NCBI GenBank assembly: GCA_964410215.1
Contig: CAYPHA010000063.1
Coordinates: 1-28,560, forward strand
DNA length: 28,560 bases
Source: CAYPHA01 sp964410215
Lineage (GTDB): Bacteria > Calditrichota > Calditrichia > Calditrichales > CAYPHA01
Direction of reading: 5' to 3'
Shown piece by piece: positions 9,082 through 17,583 of the stretch (its first letter is position 1; every line of letters begins with the position of its first letter). The notes below the pieces were generated by a model. The model saw only the letters and a list, made by a program, of their open reading frames with translations. It had not been told where the DNA came from and searched no databases. Both the position numbers and the translations under genes were made by a program.

Positions 9082-9196
9082 TCAATTTTAATGATTTAAT
9101 TATTGACTAAAAAAAGAATGCCAAAGAGTGACTTGAATTACAAAGATAAAATATTTATCATTCATTTTCAATTCGAAAAAATAACCTGGAGGACGC

Positions 9197-9868
9197 ATGC
9201 TCAATCACATCTGGCTCTGGATGATTGCGATAAGTATTCTCATCGCAGCTTCCATTGATCTGAAGAATGAAGTAACACGTGAACCGGCACAGGAGACACG
9301 CAACCTGAATGAGGAGACGAAGCTCGGACAGGTAACGACGGCCGCGATCGATGCCGCCAAGCTGGGGGTCGAAATCGCTATCGGACTGATTGGAATCATG
9401 GCACTCTGGCTGGGAATCATGAAAGTTGCCGAGGAAGCCGGAGCCGTCAGAATACTCGGACGGATCGTCCGGCCCATCACCAAACGTCTTTTCCCGACCA
9501 TACCCAGGGATCACCCGGCAATCGGGGCAATGATCATGAATATTGCGGCCAATATGCTCGGGCTGAGCAATGCCGCCACGCCGCTTGGCTTAAAAGCCAT
9601 GGAGGAACTGGATGATCTGAACCCGAAAAAAGGCGAGGCGACCGATGACATGATTACCTTCCTCGTCATCAATACGAGTGCCATTACAGTGGTTCCGGCG
9701 ACGGCCATTGCCATCCGCGCCTCTCTCGGGTCCGCTAATCCCCAGCAGATTGTCATTCCTTCGATTATCGCAGCATCCATGGCGACTATCGTAGGTGTGA
9801 CAACGGTCAAGCTGATCCAGCATTTTACTAAAAAACGCCGGGCGAAAAACCCTGAGGAAGGGGGCTGA
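9197..9868 (+). CDS. spmA: SpmA-like nucleoside-recognition (Gate) domain membrane protein
   Basis: 223 residues; start fixed by a CTGGAGGA ribosome-binding site 6 nt upstream. It has an N-terminal transmembrane helix (LWMIAISILIAASI), then hydrophobic segments around LGVEIAIGLIGIMALWLGIMK, the conserved gate signature NMLGLSNAATPLGLKAM (about residues 118-134), and a further hydrophobic helical region with TSAITVVPATAIAIRA. This is the N-terminal half of the SpmA/SpmB pair, named for Bacillus spore maturation but widespread in non-sporulating bacteria, where the pair is thought to form a membrane transporter. The stop is 1 nt from the next start, so the two are translationally coupled. Substrate unknown. 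No sporulation gene is seen here. Confidence 0.88.
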   Translation: MLNHIWLWMIAISILIAASIDLKNEVTREPAQETRNLNEETKLGQVTTAAIDAAKLGVEIAIGLIGIMALWLGIMKVAEEAGAVRILGRIVRPITKRLFPTIPRDHPAIGAMIMNIAANMLGLSNAATPLGLKAMEELDDLNPKKGEATDDMITFLVINTSAITVVPATAIAIRASLGSANPQQIVIPSIIAASMATIVGVTTVKLIQHFTKKRRAKNPEEGG

Positions 9869-9869
9869 T

Positions 9870-10409
9870 ATGAATGTGATGAAACTGTTTCTGGACTGGC
9901 TTTCCATTCTGGCTATTCCCCTGATCATTATCGGATTTCTGGGATTTGGTTATTTTAAAAAAGTACGCGTATATGAAGTCTTTGTGGATGGTGCCAAAGA
10001 AGGCTTCAATGTCGGCGTAAAAATCATACCATACCTGGTCGCCATGCTGGTTGCTATCGCCATGTTCAGGGCCAGCGGCGCGTTGGATTGGTTAACCATC
10101 CTGGTCAGCCCGATCACAAATATGATAGGGATGCCGCCGGAAGTATTACCCATGGCGGTCATGCGTCCCCTTTCCGGGAGCGGCTCGTTGGGGGTTATGA
10201 CCGAACTGATGCAGACACACGGGGTGGATTCTCTGATCGGCTTCATCTCTTCAACCATGTTTGGCAGTACGGAAACGACATTTTATGTGGTTGCCGTATA
10301 TTTCGGGGCTGTCAATATCCGCAAAACGCGTTATGCCCTGCCGGCCGGATTACTGGCCGATATCGCCGGTCTGATTACCGCCGTACAGATTTGCCGGTTG
10401 ATTTATTAA
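9870..10409 (+). CDS. spmB: SpmB-like nucleoside-recognition (Gate) domain membrane protein
   Basis: 179 residues, starting 1 nt after the spmA-like stop; AGGAAGGGGG upstream acts as ribosome-binding site. It has a hydrophobic N-terminal helix (WLSILAIPLIIIGFLGFGYF), then VYEVFVDGAKEGFNVGVKII, hydrophobic helices, the conserved MRPLSGSGSLGVM and STMFGSTETTFYVVAVYFG motifs of SpmB, and a final helix (GLLADIAGLITAVQICRLIY). Together with SpmA it should form a two-subunit inner-membrane protein. Its role outside spore formers is not established. Confidence 0.9.
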   Translation: MNVMKLFLDWLSILAIPLIIIGFLGFGYFKKVRVYEVFVDGAKEGFNVGVKIIPYLVAMLVAIAMFRASGALDWLTILVSPITNMIGMPPEVLPMAVMRPLSGSGSLGVMTELMQTHGVDSLIGFISSTMFGSTETTFYVVAVYFGAVNIRKTRYALPAGLLADIAGLITAVQICRLIY

Positions 10410-10429
10410 GCGTATGTCAAAGAATCAAA

Positions 10430-10458
10430 TTGCACGTTATTCCGGGGCTTATTAAATT
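10430..10458 (+). promoter_or_regulatory. Putative sigma-70-type promoter of the DUF4920 gene
   Basis: TTGCAC (10430-10435), a 17-bp spacer and TAAATT (10453-10458) lie in the 86-bp gap after spmB. This places transcription start about 30 nt before the ATG at 10496, which has a strong GGAGGG. The match is moderate and no experiment is known. Confidence 0.35.
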
Positions 10459-10495
10459 GTAGTTAAAATGAAATACTTAACCGGAGGGATATTAT

Positions 10496-10972
10496 ATGCG
10501 ACTACTTGTATCAATTGGGATGATACTGCTCCTGTTTCAGTTTGGTTTTGCCGGAGACGGGAAGCCGGAAGGCAAAAAATACGGAGCGGGTACCACGCTG
10601 ACGGACACAACAGCCGTTTCTAAACTGCTTGGTAATCCGCAGGCATACGCGGGTAAAAAGGTTCTGATTAAGGGCCGGGTTATCAATGCCTGTAAAAAAC
10701 GGGGATGCTGGATGGAGCTGGCCGGCGATAAAGATTACCAGTCTATCCGTATCAAGGTGAACGATGGTGAGATCGTTTTTCCTTTCGAATCCAAAGGGAA
10801 AATGGCCCTTGCCGAAGGTGAAGTGGAGATTTTTGAGATGAGCATGGAACAAACCCGCAAATACCTGCAGCACGAAGCGGAGTGCAATGGTGATCCCTTT
10901 GATCCTGCCTCTGTCACCAAACCCCACCAGATGGTCCAGATAAAAGGCACCGGTGCCGTGATCTATCAATAA
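10496..10972 (+). CDS. DUF4920 exported protein
   Basis: 158 residues with a signal peptide (LLVSIGMILLLFQFGFAG, likely cleaved near residue 20). The mature part has an OB-fold-like core: VLIKGRVINACKKRGCWMEL carries the hallmark CxxxGCWxxL signature of DUF4920, followed by SIRIKVNDGEIVFPFES and AEGEVEIFEMSMEQTRKYL. The paired cysteines could bind metal or form a disulfide in the periplasm. Family function is unknown. Start is supported by ACCGGAGGG 7 nt upstream. It is followed directly by an intrinsic terminator, so it is likely monocistronic. Confidence 0.88.
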   Translation: MRLLVSIGMILLLFQFGFAGDGKPEGKKYGAGTTLTDTTAVSKLLGNPQAYAGKKVLIKGRVINACKKRGCWMELAGDKDYQSIRIKVNDGEIVFPFESKGKMALAEGEVEIFEMSMEQTRKYLQHEAECNGDPFDPASVTKPHQMVQIKGTGAVIYQ

Positions 10973-10990
10973 CCGGTATGCAACATGTAC

Positions 10991-11017
10991 GAAGCCGCTT
11001 ACGGGCGGCTTTTTTTT
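10991..11017 (+). terminator. Intrinsic terminator after the DUF4920 gene
   Basis: AAGCCGC (10992-10998), a 6-nt loop and GCGGCTT (11005-11011) form a perfect 7-bp stem followed by a run of T to 11017. It lies 19 nt after the stop codon and also decides the start of the next gene, because a start at 10978 would put the hairpin inside that coding region. Confidence 0.9.
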
Positions 11018-11031
11018 CAGGAGTCCGTCGT

Positions 11032-11586
11032 TTGAAATGGCGCAAGCTTAATAATATTCTCCACAGGGATATCGGCTATCTCAGTATCGCATTGACCATC
11101 ATTTACGGCATATCCGGTATTGCCGTCAATCACATAGAGGACTGGAATCCTAATTATGCGATTGTAACGGAAGAGTTCATGATTACCATGCCTGATGAGC
11201 CGGATATCGAACGTATCAGCACAGCCGTCGGGCGGCACCTGAACGAAAAGCTGGAAATTGAAAGCAGCTTCCGGCCGGCACCCGGACAATTACAGCTTTT
11301 TTACGGTGGGAATACCCTTTATATAAATACAGACAACGGGCTTGTTCGAATGGAGCGCGCACAAAAACGCCCGGTACTGTTCGATGTCAATTTCCTGCAC
11401 CTCAATCACGCCAAGCGTCTGTGGACCTACGTTGCCGATCTCTACGCCATTGCCCTCATTGTGCTGGCCATTACCGGCCTGTTTGTCCTGCCCGGTAAAA
11501 AGGGGATAAAAGGACGGGGAGGTTGGCTGACCCTGATCGGCTTGTTGATACCCGTAATTTTCCTGATCCTCTATCGATATGTATGA
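11032..11586 (+). CDS. PepSY-associated transmembrane-helix domain protein
   Basis: 184 residues from TTG at 11032, chosen because AGGAG lies 8 nt upstream and because the longer ATG start at 10978 would include the terminator hairpin. It opens with WRKLNNILHRDIGYLSIAL and a helix to GISGIAVNHIEDW, matching the PepSY-associated TM helix family (HRDxGY...SGIxxNH). A roughly 85-residue extracytoplasmic segment follows (TMPDEPDIERIS ... YINTDNGLVRMER). Then come a His-containing pre-helix (FLHLNHAKRLW), a second helix (VADLYAIALIVLAITGLFVL), a PGKKGIKGRGG turn and a third helix (LTLIGLLIPVIFLILY). Relatives occur with iron reductases and heme/iron uptake systems; no such partner is adjacent. It precedes glgA by 9 nt. 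Confidence 0.72.
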   Translation: MKWRKLNNILHRDIGYLSIALTIIYGISGIAVNHIEDWNPNYAIVTEEFMITMPDEPDIERISTAVGRHLNEKLEIESSFRPAPGQLQLFYGGNTLYINTDNGLVRMERAQKRPVLFDVNFLHLNHAKRLWTYVADLYAIALIVLAITGLFVLPGKKGIKGRGGWLTLIGLLIPVIFLILYRYV

Positions 11587-11595
11587 GGTAAAAAG

Positions 11596-13059
11596 ATGAA
11601 ACCTTCCAAAGTATGTTTTGTCTCTTCCGAAATCGTTCCTTTCGTAAAAACCGGAGGGCTGGCCGATGTTTCCGGCGCCCTTGGTAAGTACCTGGGACAA
11701 GCCGGCCTCGATATCAGGCTGGTCATGCCATTCTATTCGAATATTGAAGCGGCTAATTATAATTTTCATCTCGTTCAGCACATGCACAGTATTGAATTAT
11801 GGATGGGGAAACGCCGGATTCTGTTTTCCGTCCTGACCGCCACCCTTCCCGAAACCGATGTCGCTGTTTTTTTTATCCATTGTCCCGAACTGTTCAACCG
11901 CTGGGCGGTGTATACGAATGATCCGGATGAATACCTGCGTTTTGCGGTCCTGTCCAGAGCGGCACTGGAAATCTGTCAGGCTCAGAACTGGGCACCGGAT
12001 ATCATTCATGTAAATGACTGGCAATCGGCCCTCATCCCGGTTTACCTGAAGACCGTCTATGCCTGGGATAATCTTTTTCAGGACACACGTACCATACTGA
12101 CCATACATAATATCGGGTACCAGGGCAATTTTGACGCCGGGATCATCAATGATCTGGGGCTCGCTGATTTTTACCAGTATTTTGATGCCTCCGAATTGTA
12201 TCACGGCAGAATCAACTACCTGCGCACAGGCGTATTGCATGCCGATAAAGTTACGACGGTCAGTCCAACCTATGCCCGGGAGATTCAGACGGACTATTTC
12301 GGTGAGGGATTGCAGGATCTGCTGCGCGAACGGTCACATGACCTCGTCGGTATCCTGAACGGTGTGGATTACGAGGAATGGAATCCGGAAACCGATAAAT
12401 TTCTGGTTGCCAATTATTCATCGGCCGCTTTGGCAGGCAAAGAAAAAAACAAAAAGCTGGTTATAGAAGAGATGGGACTCAGTTACAAAAAGGGGATCCC
12501 GCTGCTCGGGATGATTACACGGCTGACTGAACAAAAGGGCATAGACCTGTTCCAAGATTCCCTCTATGAAATTCTCTCAAAACGCGATCTGCGCTTTATT
12601 GTCCTCGGAAGTGGTGAACGGCATTATGAGTACTTTTTCGGTCAGACCCAGTATGATTTTCCGGATAAATTTGTCTTTTATCGCGGATATAACTATAAAC
12701 TATCACATATGATCGAAGCGGGTGCCGATATCTTTGTCATGCCTTCACGGTACGAGCCTTGCGGTCTCAATCAGATTTACAGCCTGAAGTACGGCACCGT
12801 GCCGGTGGTCCGTAAAACCGGCGGCCTGGCCGATACCGTAGAGTTGTATAACTGGGAAACCCAGACAGGCACCGGGTTTGTGTTCGAACACTATACGCCG
12901 GATGGCCTTTCCTGGGCCCTTAATTATGCCCTGGATACATACGGGCACCGCCAGGTCTGGCGCAAACTCATGAAACGTGGTATGCAACTCAATTTTTCCT
13001 GGGAAATTCAGGTGAAAGAGTATCTCAGGTTGTATGAGGAAGTAGGAATTAAGAAGTAA
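11596..13059 (+). CDS. glgA: Glycogen synthase (GT5, ADP-glucose type)
   Basis: 487 residues, the normal length. The N-terminal KVCFVSSEIVPFVKTGGLADVSG carries the KTGGL substrate loop (Lys18), followed by DIIHVNDWQSALIP and TILTIHNIGYQGNFD. The C-terminal Rossmann domain shows LLGMITRLTEQKGIDLF, FIVLGSGERHYEYFF, and the signature SRYEPCGLNQIYSLKYGTVPVVRKTGGLADTV split across residues about 382-413, with the acidic EPCGLNQ loop that binds ADP-glucose. It transfers glucose from ADP-glucose to alpha-1,4-glucan chains. GAGGTAAAAAG precedes the ATG. Its convergent neighbour is glgX. The last codons and stop lie inside a heptamer repeat. Confidence 0.96.
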   Translation: MKPSKVCFVSSEIVPFVKTGGLADVSGALGKYLGQAGLDIRLVMPFYSNIEAANYNFHLVQHMHSIELWMGKRRILFSVLTATLPETDVAVFFIHCPELFNRWAVYTNDPDEYLRFAVLSRAALEICQAQNWAPDIIHVNDWQSALIPVYLKTVYAWDNLFQDTRTILTIHNIGYQGNFDAGIINDLGLADFYQYFDASELYHGRINYLRTGVLHADKVTTVSPTYAREIQTDYFGEGLQDLLRERSHDLVGILNGVDYEEWNPETDKFLVANYSSAALAGKEKNKKLVIEEMGLSYKKGIPLLGMITRLTEQKGIDLFQDSLYEILSKRDLRFIVLGSGERHYEYFFGQTQYDFPDKFVFYRGYNYKLSHMIEAGADIFVMPSRYEPCGLNQIYSLKYGTVPVVRKTGGLADTVELYNWETQTGTGFVFEHYTPDGLSWALNYALDTYGHRQVWRKLMKRGMQLNFSWEIQVKEYLRLYEEVGIKK

Positions 13060-13070
13060 GAAGTAGAAAA
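13050..13070 (+). repeat. Heptamer repeat (TAAGAAG) spanning the glgA stop
   Basis: Two exact TAAGAAG units followed by the diverged TAGAAAA. The TAA stop (13057-13059) is the first three bases of the second unit. Confidence 0.85.
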
Positions 13071-13117
13071 TGGACTATGGGTATGGGGTGACAGAGGTTC
13101 GTTAACCGGTAGCCAAC

Positions 13118-13155
13118 ACCAAAGACCAAAAACCAAAGACTAAAGACTAAAGACT
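13118..13155 (+). repeat. Heptamer repeat (ACCAAAG / ACTAAAG) overlapping the glgX stop
   Basis: About 5.4 units of ACYAAAR. Two variants (ACCAAAG and ACTAAAG) are grouped in order, with one ACCAAAA. The glgX stop codon (13147-13149, minus strand) and its final Leu-Ser codons fall within the last units. Confidence 0.92.
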
Positions 13156-15285
13156 GTACTCTTTCCCCATCAGCAGCACGACCGAACGGGACCGGGCTGT
13201 ATAATACCGCTGGTTGTGCAACAGAATTTCCTTTCCTTCCTCGCAGATATCATCCGGTGACGCTTTAAACGTATCGGCGACAGTGAACCAGCGGAGCCCG
13301 TGGGAAAGAAGGGGCAGCTCGAAACGCTGGCTTTTATCGGAAGCGTTGAATAGGATATACAGATCCTTTGTCGGTGGCTCGGCCGCGGGATTCCCGGCAA
13401 GGTAGAGGGCCAGGGAGCGTGATTTTTCATCCCACTGTGGTTTCTGTAACCGTTCGCCATGCCAGCTCATTTCATCGATACCGTTTATCGTATCGACTTC
13501 AAAACGTGATCGTCTCAGATTAGGATGCGTTTTGCGGAAACGAATCAGGATGCGGAAAAAACGCAAAAGATCCTGGTTCGTTTCGGCCAGGCGCCAGTCG
13601 ATCCAGCCGATTTCATTATCCTGGCAATAAGCGTTGTTGTTACCCCGCTGTGTCCTGCCGAATTCATCTCCGGAGAGAAGCATCGGGACACCCTGCGACA
13701 GGAGCAGGATTGCCGCAAAATTTTTCACCTGCCGTTTTCGCAGATCGTTAATCTCAGCTGAATGTATCGGCCCCTCCACACCACAGTTCCAACTGATATT
13801 GTGGTCACTTCCATCCCTGTTCTCTTCACCGTTTGCTTCGTTGTGTTTACGGTTATAGGATACAAGGTCGTTCAACGTGAAACCGTCATGATTGGTGATG
13901 AAATTGACACTGTGGTAAGGTTCGCGGCCGTCATCCTGATAAAGATCTGAACTGCCGGCCAGCCGGGTGGCCAGACCCGGGACCGCCCCTTTGTCACCCC
14001 TGACAAAACTGCGCACATCATCGCGAAATTTTCCATTCAGCTCCATCCAGCGTTGGAAATGGGGGAATGTTCCCACCTGGTATAATCCGGCCGCGTCCCA
14101 TGCCTCGGCAATGAGCTTGGCATTAGCCAGTACCGGATCCTCGGCAATATGTTCGATCAGCGGGGGACTGGGAAGCACGGATCCGTCGCGTCCCCTTCCA
14201 AGAATGGAAGCCAGATCAAAACGAAAACCGTCCACGTGCATTTCGGTTACCCAGTAACGCAGGGAATCCATGATCATATTACGCACAACGGGGCGGTTGC
14301 AGTTTATGGTGTTCCCGCATCCCGAATAATTTATAAATTCGCCTGTTTTCGCGTCCAGGATATAATAATAGGAAGGATCAAATCCCTTGAAATTGTAGAC
14401 AGGCCCTTCCGCGTTGCCTTCGCCGGTGTGGTTGAAAACCATATCCAGCAGGACTTCAATGCCGGCTTTATGAAATTCACGTACCATGGTTTTAAATTCC
14501 CTGACGGCTTCACCAACACCCCTGCTTTCGGCGTAAGCCACTTTCGGCGCGAAAAAACCAAGCGGATCATACCCCCAGAAATTAAACAGCCGTTCCCCGG
14601 TTACAGGATTCCGGCGCTCGATGGCGGTTTCATCGAAATCCGTAATCGGCATCAGCTCCACAGCTGTAATACCCAGTTCCCTGAGATAGGGGATTTTTTC
14701 CATCAGGCCCTTGAAAGTGCCTGGTGATTGGACCCCCGAGGAAGAATGACGGGTATATCCGCGCACGTGCAGTTCATAAATGACCGTATCCCGCAACGGG
14801 ATGTTGAGCGGATGATCATATTCCCAGTCAAAATCATCATCGATGATATGCGATATACGGAAGGTATGTTTACGGCCGCCACGTTCGATCCGGGTTGGTT
14901 TTCCCCAGGCCTCGCCGCCGCATGTCGCTTTGGAATAGGGATCCAGCAGAATAATCCGGGAAAGATTTTCGTTACCATCGACGGTAATACGGTATCCGTA
15001 GCTGACTCCCGGATCCAGACCGGAGATAAAGGCATGCCATACACTTCCTGTGCGGTTAAACCGTGGATCCAATGGAAATTCGGCTATGGGTTCCTCTTCG
15101 CAGGATTCATAGAATACGAGGGATAGCGTTTTGGCTCTTTCTGAAAAAACGGCAAAATTAATCCCGTTTCTCAGCAGGGTCGCACCGAGGGGCAACGGAT
15201 GCCCCCGGGAAATTTCGAAGTCACTGGCGATATTTCGCAAAATCTCATTGCGTTCAAGCGGATCTTTTTTGTGTGTTGGACTCAT
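13147..15285 (-). CDS. glgX: Glycogen debranching enzyme GlgX (isoamylase-type GH13)
   Basis: 712 residues, typical length. An N-terminal CBM48-like domain (about 25-140, HPLPLGATLLRNGINFAVFS) precedes the GH13 barrel: VIYELHVRGYTRH, VEVLLDMVFNHTGEGN-like IEVLLDMVFNHTGEG (about 276-290), nucleophile Asp357 in DGFRFDLAS, acid/base Glu394 in LIAEAWDAAG and His466-Asp467 in FITNHDGFTLNDL. A C-terminal beta domain follows. It hydrolyses alpha-1,6 branches of glycogen limit dextrins. AGGAAA lies 9 nt before ATG. It is convergent with glgA and divergent from pepD, with which it shares a 176-bp promoter region. Confidence 0.96.
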   Translation of the reverse strand: MSPTHKKDPLERNEILRNIASDFEISRGHPLPLGATLLRNGINFAVFSERAKTLSLVFYESCEEEPIAEFPLDPRFNRTGSVWHAFISGLDPGVSYGYRITVDGNENLSRIILLDPYSKATCGGEAWGKPTRIERGGRKHTFRISHIIDDDFDWEYDHPLNIPLRDTVIYELHVRGYTRHSSSGVQSPGTFKGLMEKIPYLRELGITAVELMPITDFDETAIERRNPVTGERLFNFWGYDPLGFFAPKVAYAESRGVGEAVREFKTMVREFHKAGIEVLLDMVFNHTGEGNAEGPVYNFKGFDPSYYYILDAKTGEFINYSGCGNTINCNRPVVRNMIMDSLRYWVTEMHVDGFRFDLASILGRGRDGSVLPSPPLIEHIAEDPVLANAKLIAEAWDAAGLYQVGTFPHFQRWMELNGKFRDDVRSFVRGDKGAVPGLATRLAGSSDLYQDDGREPYHSVNFITNHDGFTLNDLVSYNRKHNEANGEENRDGSDHNISWNCGVEGPIHSAEINDLRKRQVKNFAAILLLSQGVPMLLSGDEFGRTQRGNNNAYCQDNEIGWIDWRLAETNQDLLRFFRILIRFRKTHPNLRRSRFEVDTINGIDEMSWHGERLQKPQWDEKSRSLALYLAGNPAAEPPTKDLYILFNASDKSQRFELPLLSHGLRWFTVADTFKASPDDICEEGKEILLHNQRYYTARSRSVVLLMGKEYSL

Positions 15286-15461
15286 CGTAGATTTTCCTGT
15301 TGCGTGAATGAACGGAATTTACTGTGATTGTTATAAAGGTCAAAGAAAATGTTAATAAAACATTAAAAATAATGTTTCTGATATTTTCTTTAATTTGAGT
15401 CATATTTTATGTATCTTTTAAGCTATAATATCATTGACATACCATCGTAAAGGAGTCTTGA
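15286..15461. promoter_or_regulatory. AT-rich divergent promoter region glgX / pepD
   Basis: It contains a perfect inverted repeat AAACATTA-AAAA-TAATGTTT (15358-15377), a plausible operator, and TATAAT at 15424-15429 as possible -10 for pepD, 33 nt before its GTG. The -35 partner is unclear (TTGAGT at 15395 is 23 nt away, too far). The symmetric AT-rich repeat could bind a dimeric repressor. Confidence 0.45.
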
Positions 15462-16916
15462 GTGACACATACTATCGAAGGAATTGAACCGAAATCTGTA
15501 TGGAAGCATTTTCATAATCTGAGTCAGATACCCCGTTGTTCGGGCAATGAAGAAGCAGCGGGACAACATGTTATTGACAGTGCAGAGAAACATGGACTGA
15601 CCTGGAAAAAGGACCATGTTGGTAATATTGTAATAAAAAAACCGGCAACGGCAGGTATGGAATCACGTCCGGCCTGTGTTATCCAGGGCCACCTGGATAT
15701 GGTCTGTGAAAAAAACAAAGATACACAGCATGATTTTTCAAAAGATGCCATCAAACTGGTGGTGAACGGGGAATGGCTGGAAGCCGACGGCACCACGCTC
15801 GGCGCCGATAACGGTATCGCCATTGCCATGGCCATGGCTGTGATGGAATCATCAGATATACCTCATCCGCCCATGGAATTCCTATTTACAGTTGATGAAG
15901 AAACCGGTCTGACCGGTGCAAACGAACTGAAAAGTGACTTCGTGGATGGCCGGATTCTGCTCAATATCGACTCCGAAGAAGAGGGTGCCCTGTATATCGG
16001 TTGCGCCGGAGGGCAGCACACGATTTTGGACGCGCTGCCTGAATGGGATGACGCCGGTGCTTCCGAAAAAGCGTTTACACTTAAAATCGGTGGCCTGCGC
16101 GGCGGCCATTCCGGCTTGAATATTCATGAGGAATTCGGTAATGCGGTAAAACTGCTGGCCCGCACGCTATACGAATTGCAGGACGTTGCATCGTACCGCC
16201 TGGCAGCGATGGAGGGCGGCAGTAAACATAATGCCATTCCGCGTGAGGCGGAAGCGGTCATCACCCTGAAAGAAAACGATGTGGCGAATGTCCGGAAGAA
16301 AGTCGAAGAATTACAGGGCGTGTATGCGGAAGAGCTGAAATTTGTTGAAAAAGGGGTACAGATTTCCCTGGTTGAACATGAATCCGTTTCCAGGGTTTTT
16401 ACAAAGGATTTTAAAAACCGGCTGGTGCGTCTGGTTCACAGCATGCCCCATGGCGTGATGGGTATGAGCCATGCGGTTGAAGGCCTGGTGGAAACATCAA
16501 CCAATATGGCCATCATCGAAACGAAAAAGGATAAAATTCATCTGCTGACCAGTCAGCGTTCCTCCATTCCAAGCGGTGTGACGGATATTTCCTCGAAAGT
16601 GCGCGCACTGGGTGAGCTGAGCGGTTTTAAGGTCGAAGAAGGTGGCGGCTATCCGCCATGGGTACCGAATCCGGACTCGGCACTGCTGAAAACCTGCCAG
16701 ACAATTTATAAAAACAAGTATCAGAAGGATGCCGAGGTAAAAGCCATCCATGCCGGACTCGAATGCGGGATCATAGGTGAACATTATCCGGGCATGGATA
16801 TGATCTCCTTCGGACCGGATATCGAAGGCGCCCATTCACCGGACGAAAAAATCCGCATCGCCAGTGTCGCCCATATCTGGGATTACCTGTTGGAGATATT
16901 GAAGGAGATAAAATAA
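15462..16916 (+). CDS. pepD: Aminoacyl-histidine dipeptidase (M20C)
   Basis: 484 residues from GTG, supported by AAAGGAG upstream. Metal and catalytic residues of the M20 family are all present: His77 and Asp79 in VIQGHLDMVCEKN, bridging Asp116 in GTTLGADNGIAIA, catalytic Glu146 and metal Glu147 in TVDEETGLTGA, Asp170 in LNIDSEEEG, and C-terminal His458 in EGAHSPDEKI. The central lid/dimerisation domain includes RGGHSGLNIHEEFGNAVKLL. The enzyme cleaves Xaa-His dipeptides such as carnosine-type substrates in the cytoplasm with two Zn ions. Its stop is followed directly by a heptamer repeat. No link to the histidine operon downstream is evident beyond proximity. Confidence 0.95.
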   Translation: MTHTIEGIEPKSVWKHFHNLSQIPRCSGNEEAAGQHVIDSAEKHGLTWKKDHVGNIVIKKPATAGMESRPACVIQGHLDMVCEKNKDTQHDFSKDAIKLVVNGEWLEADGTTLGADNGIAIAMAMAVMESSDIPHPPMEFLFTVDEETGLTGANELKSDFVDGRILLNIDSEEEGALYIGCAGGQHTILDALPEWDDAGASEKAFTLKIGGLRGGHSGLNIHEEFGNAVKLLARTLYELQDVASYRLAAMEGGSKHNAIPREAEAVITLKENDVANVRKKVEELQGVYAEELKFVEKGVQISLVEHESVSRVFTKDFKNRLVRLVHSMPHGVMGMSHAVEGLVETSTNMAIIETKKDKIHLLTSQRSSIPSGVTDISSKVRALGELSGFKVEEGGGYPPWVPNPDSALLKTCQTIYKNKYQKDAEVKAIHAGLECGIIGEHYPGMDMISFGPDIEGAHSPDEKIRIASVAHIWDYLLEILKEIK

Positions 16917-16937
16917 GGTTCAAGGAACAAGGAACAA
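16917..16937 (+). repeat. Heptamer repeat (GGAACAA) x3 after pepD
   Basis: GGTTCAA GGAACAA GGAACAA starts at the base after the pepD TAA stop (16914-16916). It is a 7-bp period with one variant unit. Confidence 0.85.
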
Positions 16938-16996
16938 GGGATGCTGATGTCATACTGACAGGATCTTTGTAGGTGAGAACGTGAACCCGAGCTATC

Positions 16997-17023
16997 TTGT
17001 ATTTTGTATTTTGTATTTTGTAT
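16997..17023 (+). repeat. Heptamer repeat (TATTTTG) x3 plus partials
   Basis: Three exact TATTTTG units (17000-17020) with partial units at both sides. The array ends 4 nt from the stop of the minus-strand GH13 remnant (17027-17029), so on that strand it reads CAAAATA just after the stop. Confidence 0.9.
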
Positions 17024-17026
17024 TAT

Positions 17027-17583
17027 TTATTTCCTCACCCAAATCCTCAGACTCTTTGCCGGCAGGGTTATGTTGTATTTCATTCCACCTTCCAGCTCTG
17101 AAAATTTGTTTCCTGTTACCCTTCCCGGGTAGGTTACAGCCTCCTCCGTGGCGATCAGTTTCCATTCACCTTGCGGCGGCCTGACATCCCTGAACGTACC
17201 CTCTTTTTTATCCGTATTCAGCAGAACCATCACGCGGTTACCGGTGATATAGCCCAGCAACATGCTATTGGGCGGTTCAATCCAGGTATAATGACCGTCT
17301 TCAGGTATTTCTGCAATCCGGAATACCGCGCCGTGTACGCTTTTTCATCGACGCTGTAACGTCCGTCCCGGTTACTGACGGCAAAGCGGTCAGCCAGTGC
17401 CCAGTTATCGTGGATGTCGAGGTAATTGATGCCGTACTGGTCGATGATATAGGGATCATCTTTGAAGGCTTTCTGCCATTCATCATCCGGATAGTGCAAA
17501 AATTCCTGAACCGGCATCAGGTGGACGACATTGATCCCCATGTCCACGATAAAAATGCCTGTCAACGTTCCATACGTTTTTTT
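17027..17583 (-). pseudogene. Decayed GH13 amylase/pullulanase-like gene (internal deletion and frameshifts)
   Basis: Two adjacent reading frames carry parts of one amylase. The upstream part (about 17290-17583) holds the start of a GH13 barrel, GINVVHLMPVQEFLHYP and DDEWQKAFKDDPYI, then jumps directly to GINYLDIHDNWALADRF, a motif from near the end of the barrel. Several hundred residues, including nucleophile and acid/base regions, are missing; the junction is near 17430-17450. A second frame (17027-17345) continues as EDGHYTWIEPPNSMLLGY and a C-terminal beta domain (MVLLNTDKKEGTFRDV ... SLRIWVRK). A frame change also joins the upstream lipoprotein reading frame at a run of seven A (minus strand, 17577-17583). 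The gene is certainly broken; it once processed alpha-glucans. Confidence 0.8.

Noticed and set aside
10978..11031. ATG at 10978 as start of the PepSY-type protein
   Set aside because: This extension would translate a terminator hairpin with T-run and has no ribosome-binding site; TTG at 11032 has AGGAG at good spacing.
16943..16966. GTCATACTGACAGGATCT as a further copy of the 26486 element
   Set aside because: Only the first few bases agree and there is no inverse arm; too weak to call.
16917..17023. CRISPR-like array between pepD and the GH13 remnant
   Set aside because: The repeats are 7-bp simple tandem units without spacers.
17577..17583. Programmed -1 frameshift making a functional lipoprotein-amylase fusion
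   Set aside because: The slippery heptamer phase fits, but the downstream amylase has a large internal deletion and another frame change, so decay or a homopolymer error is simpler.
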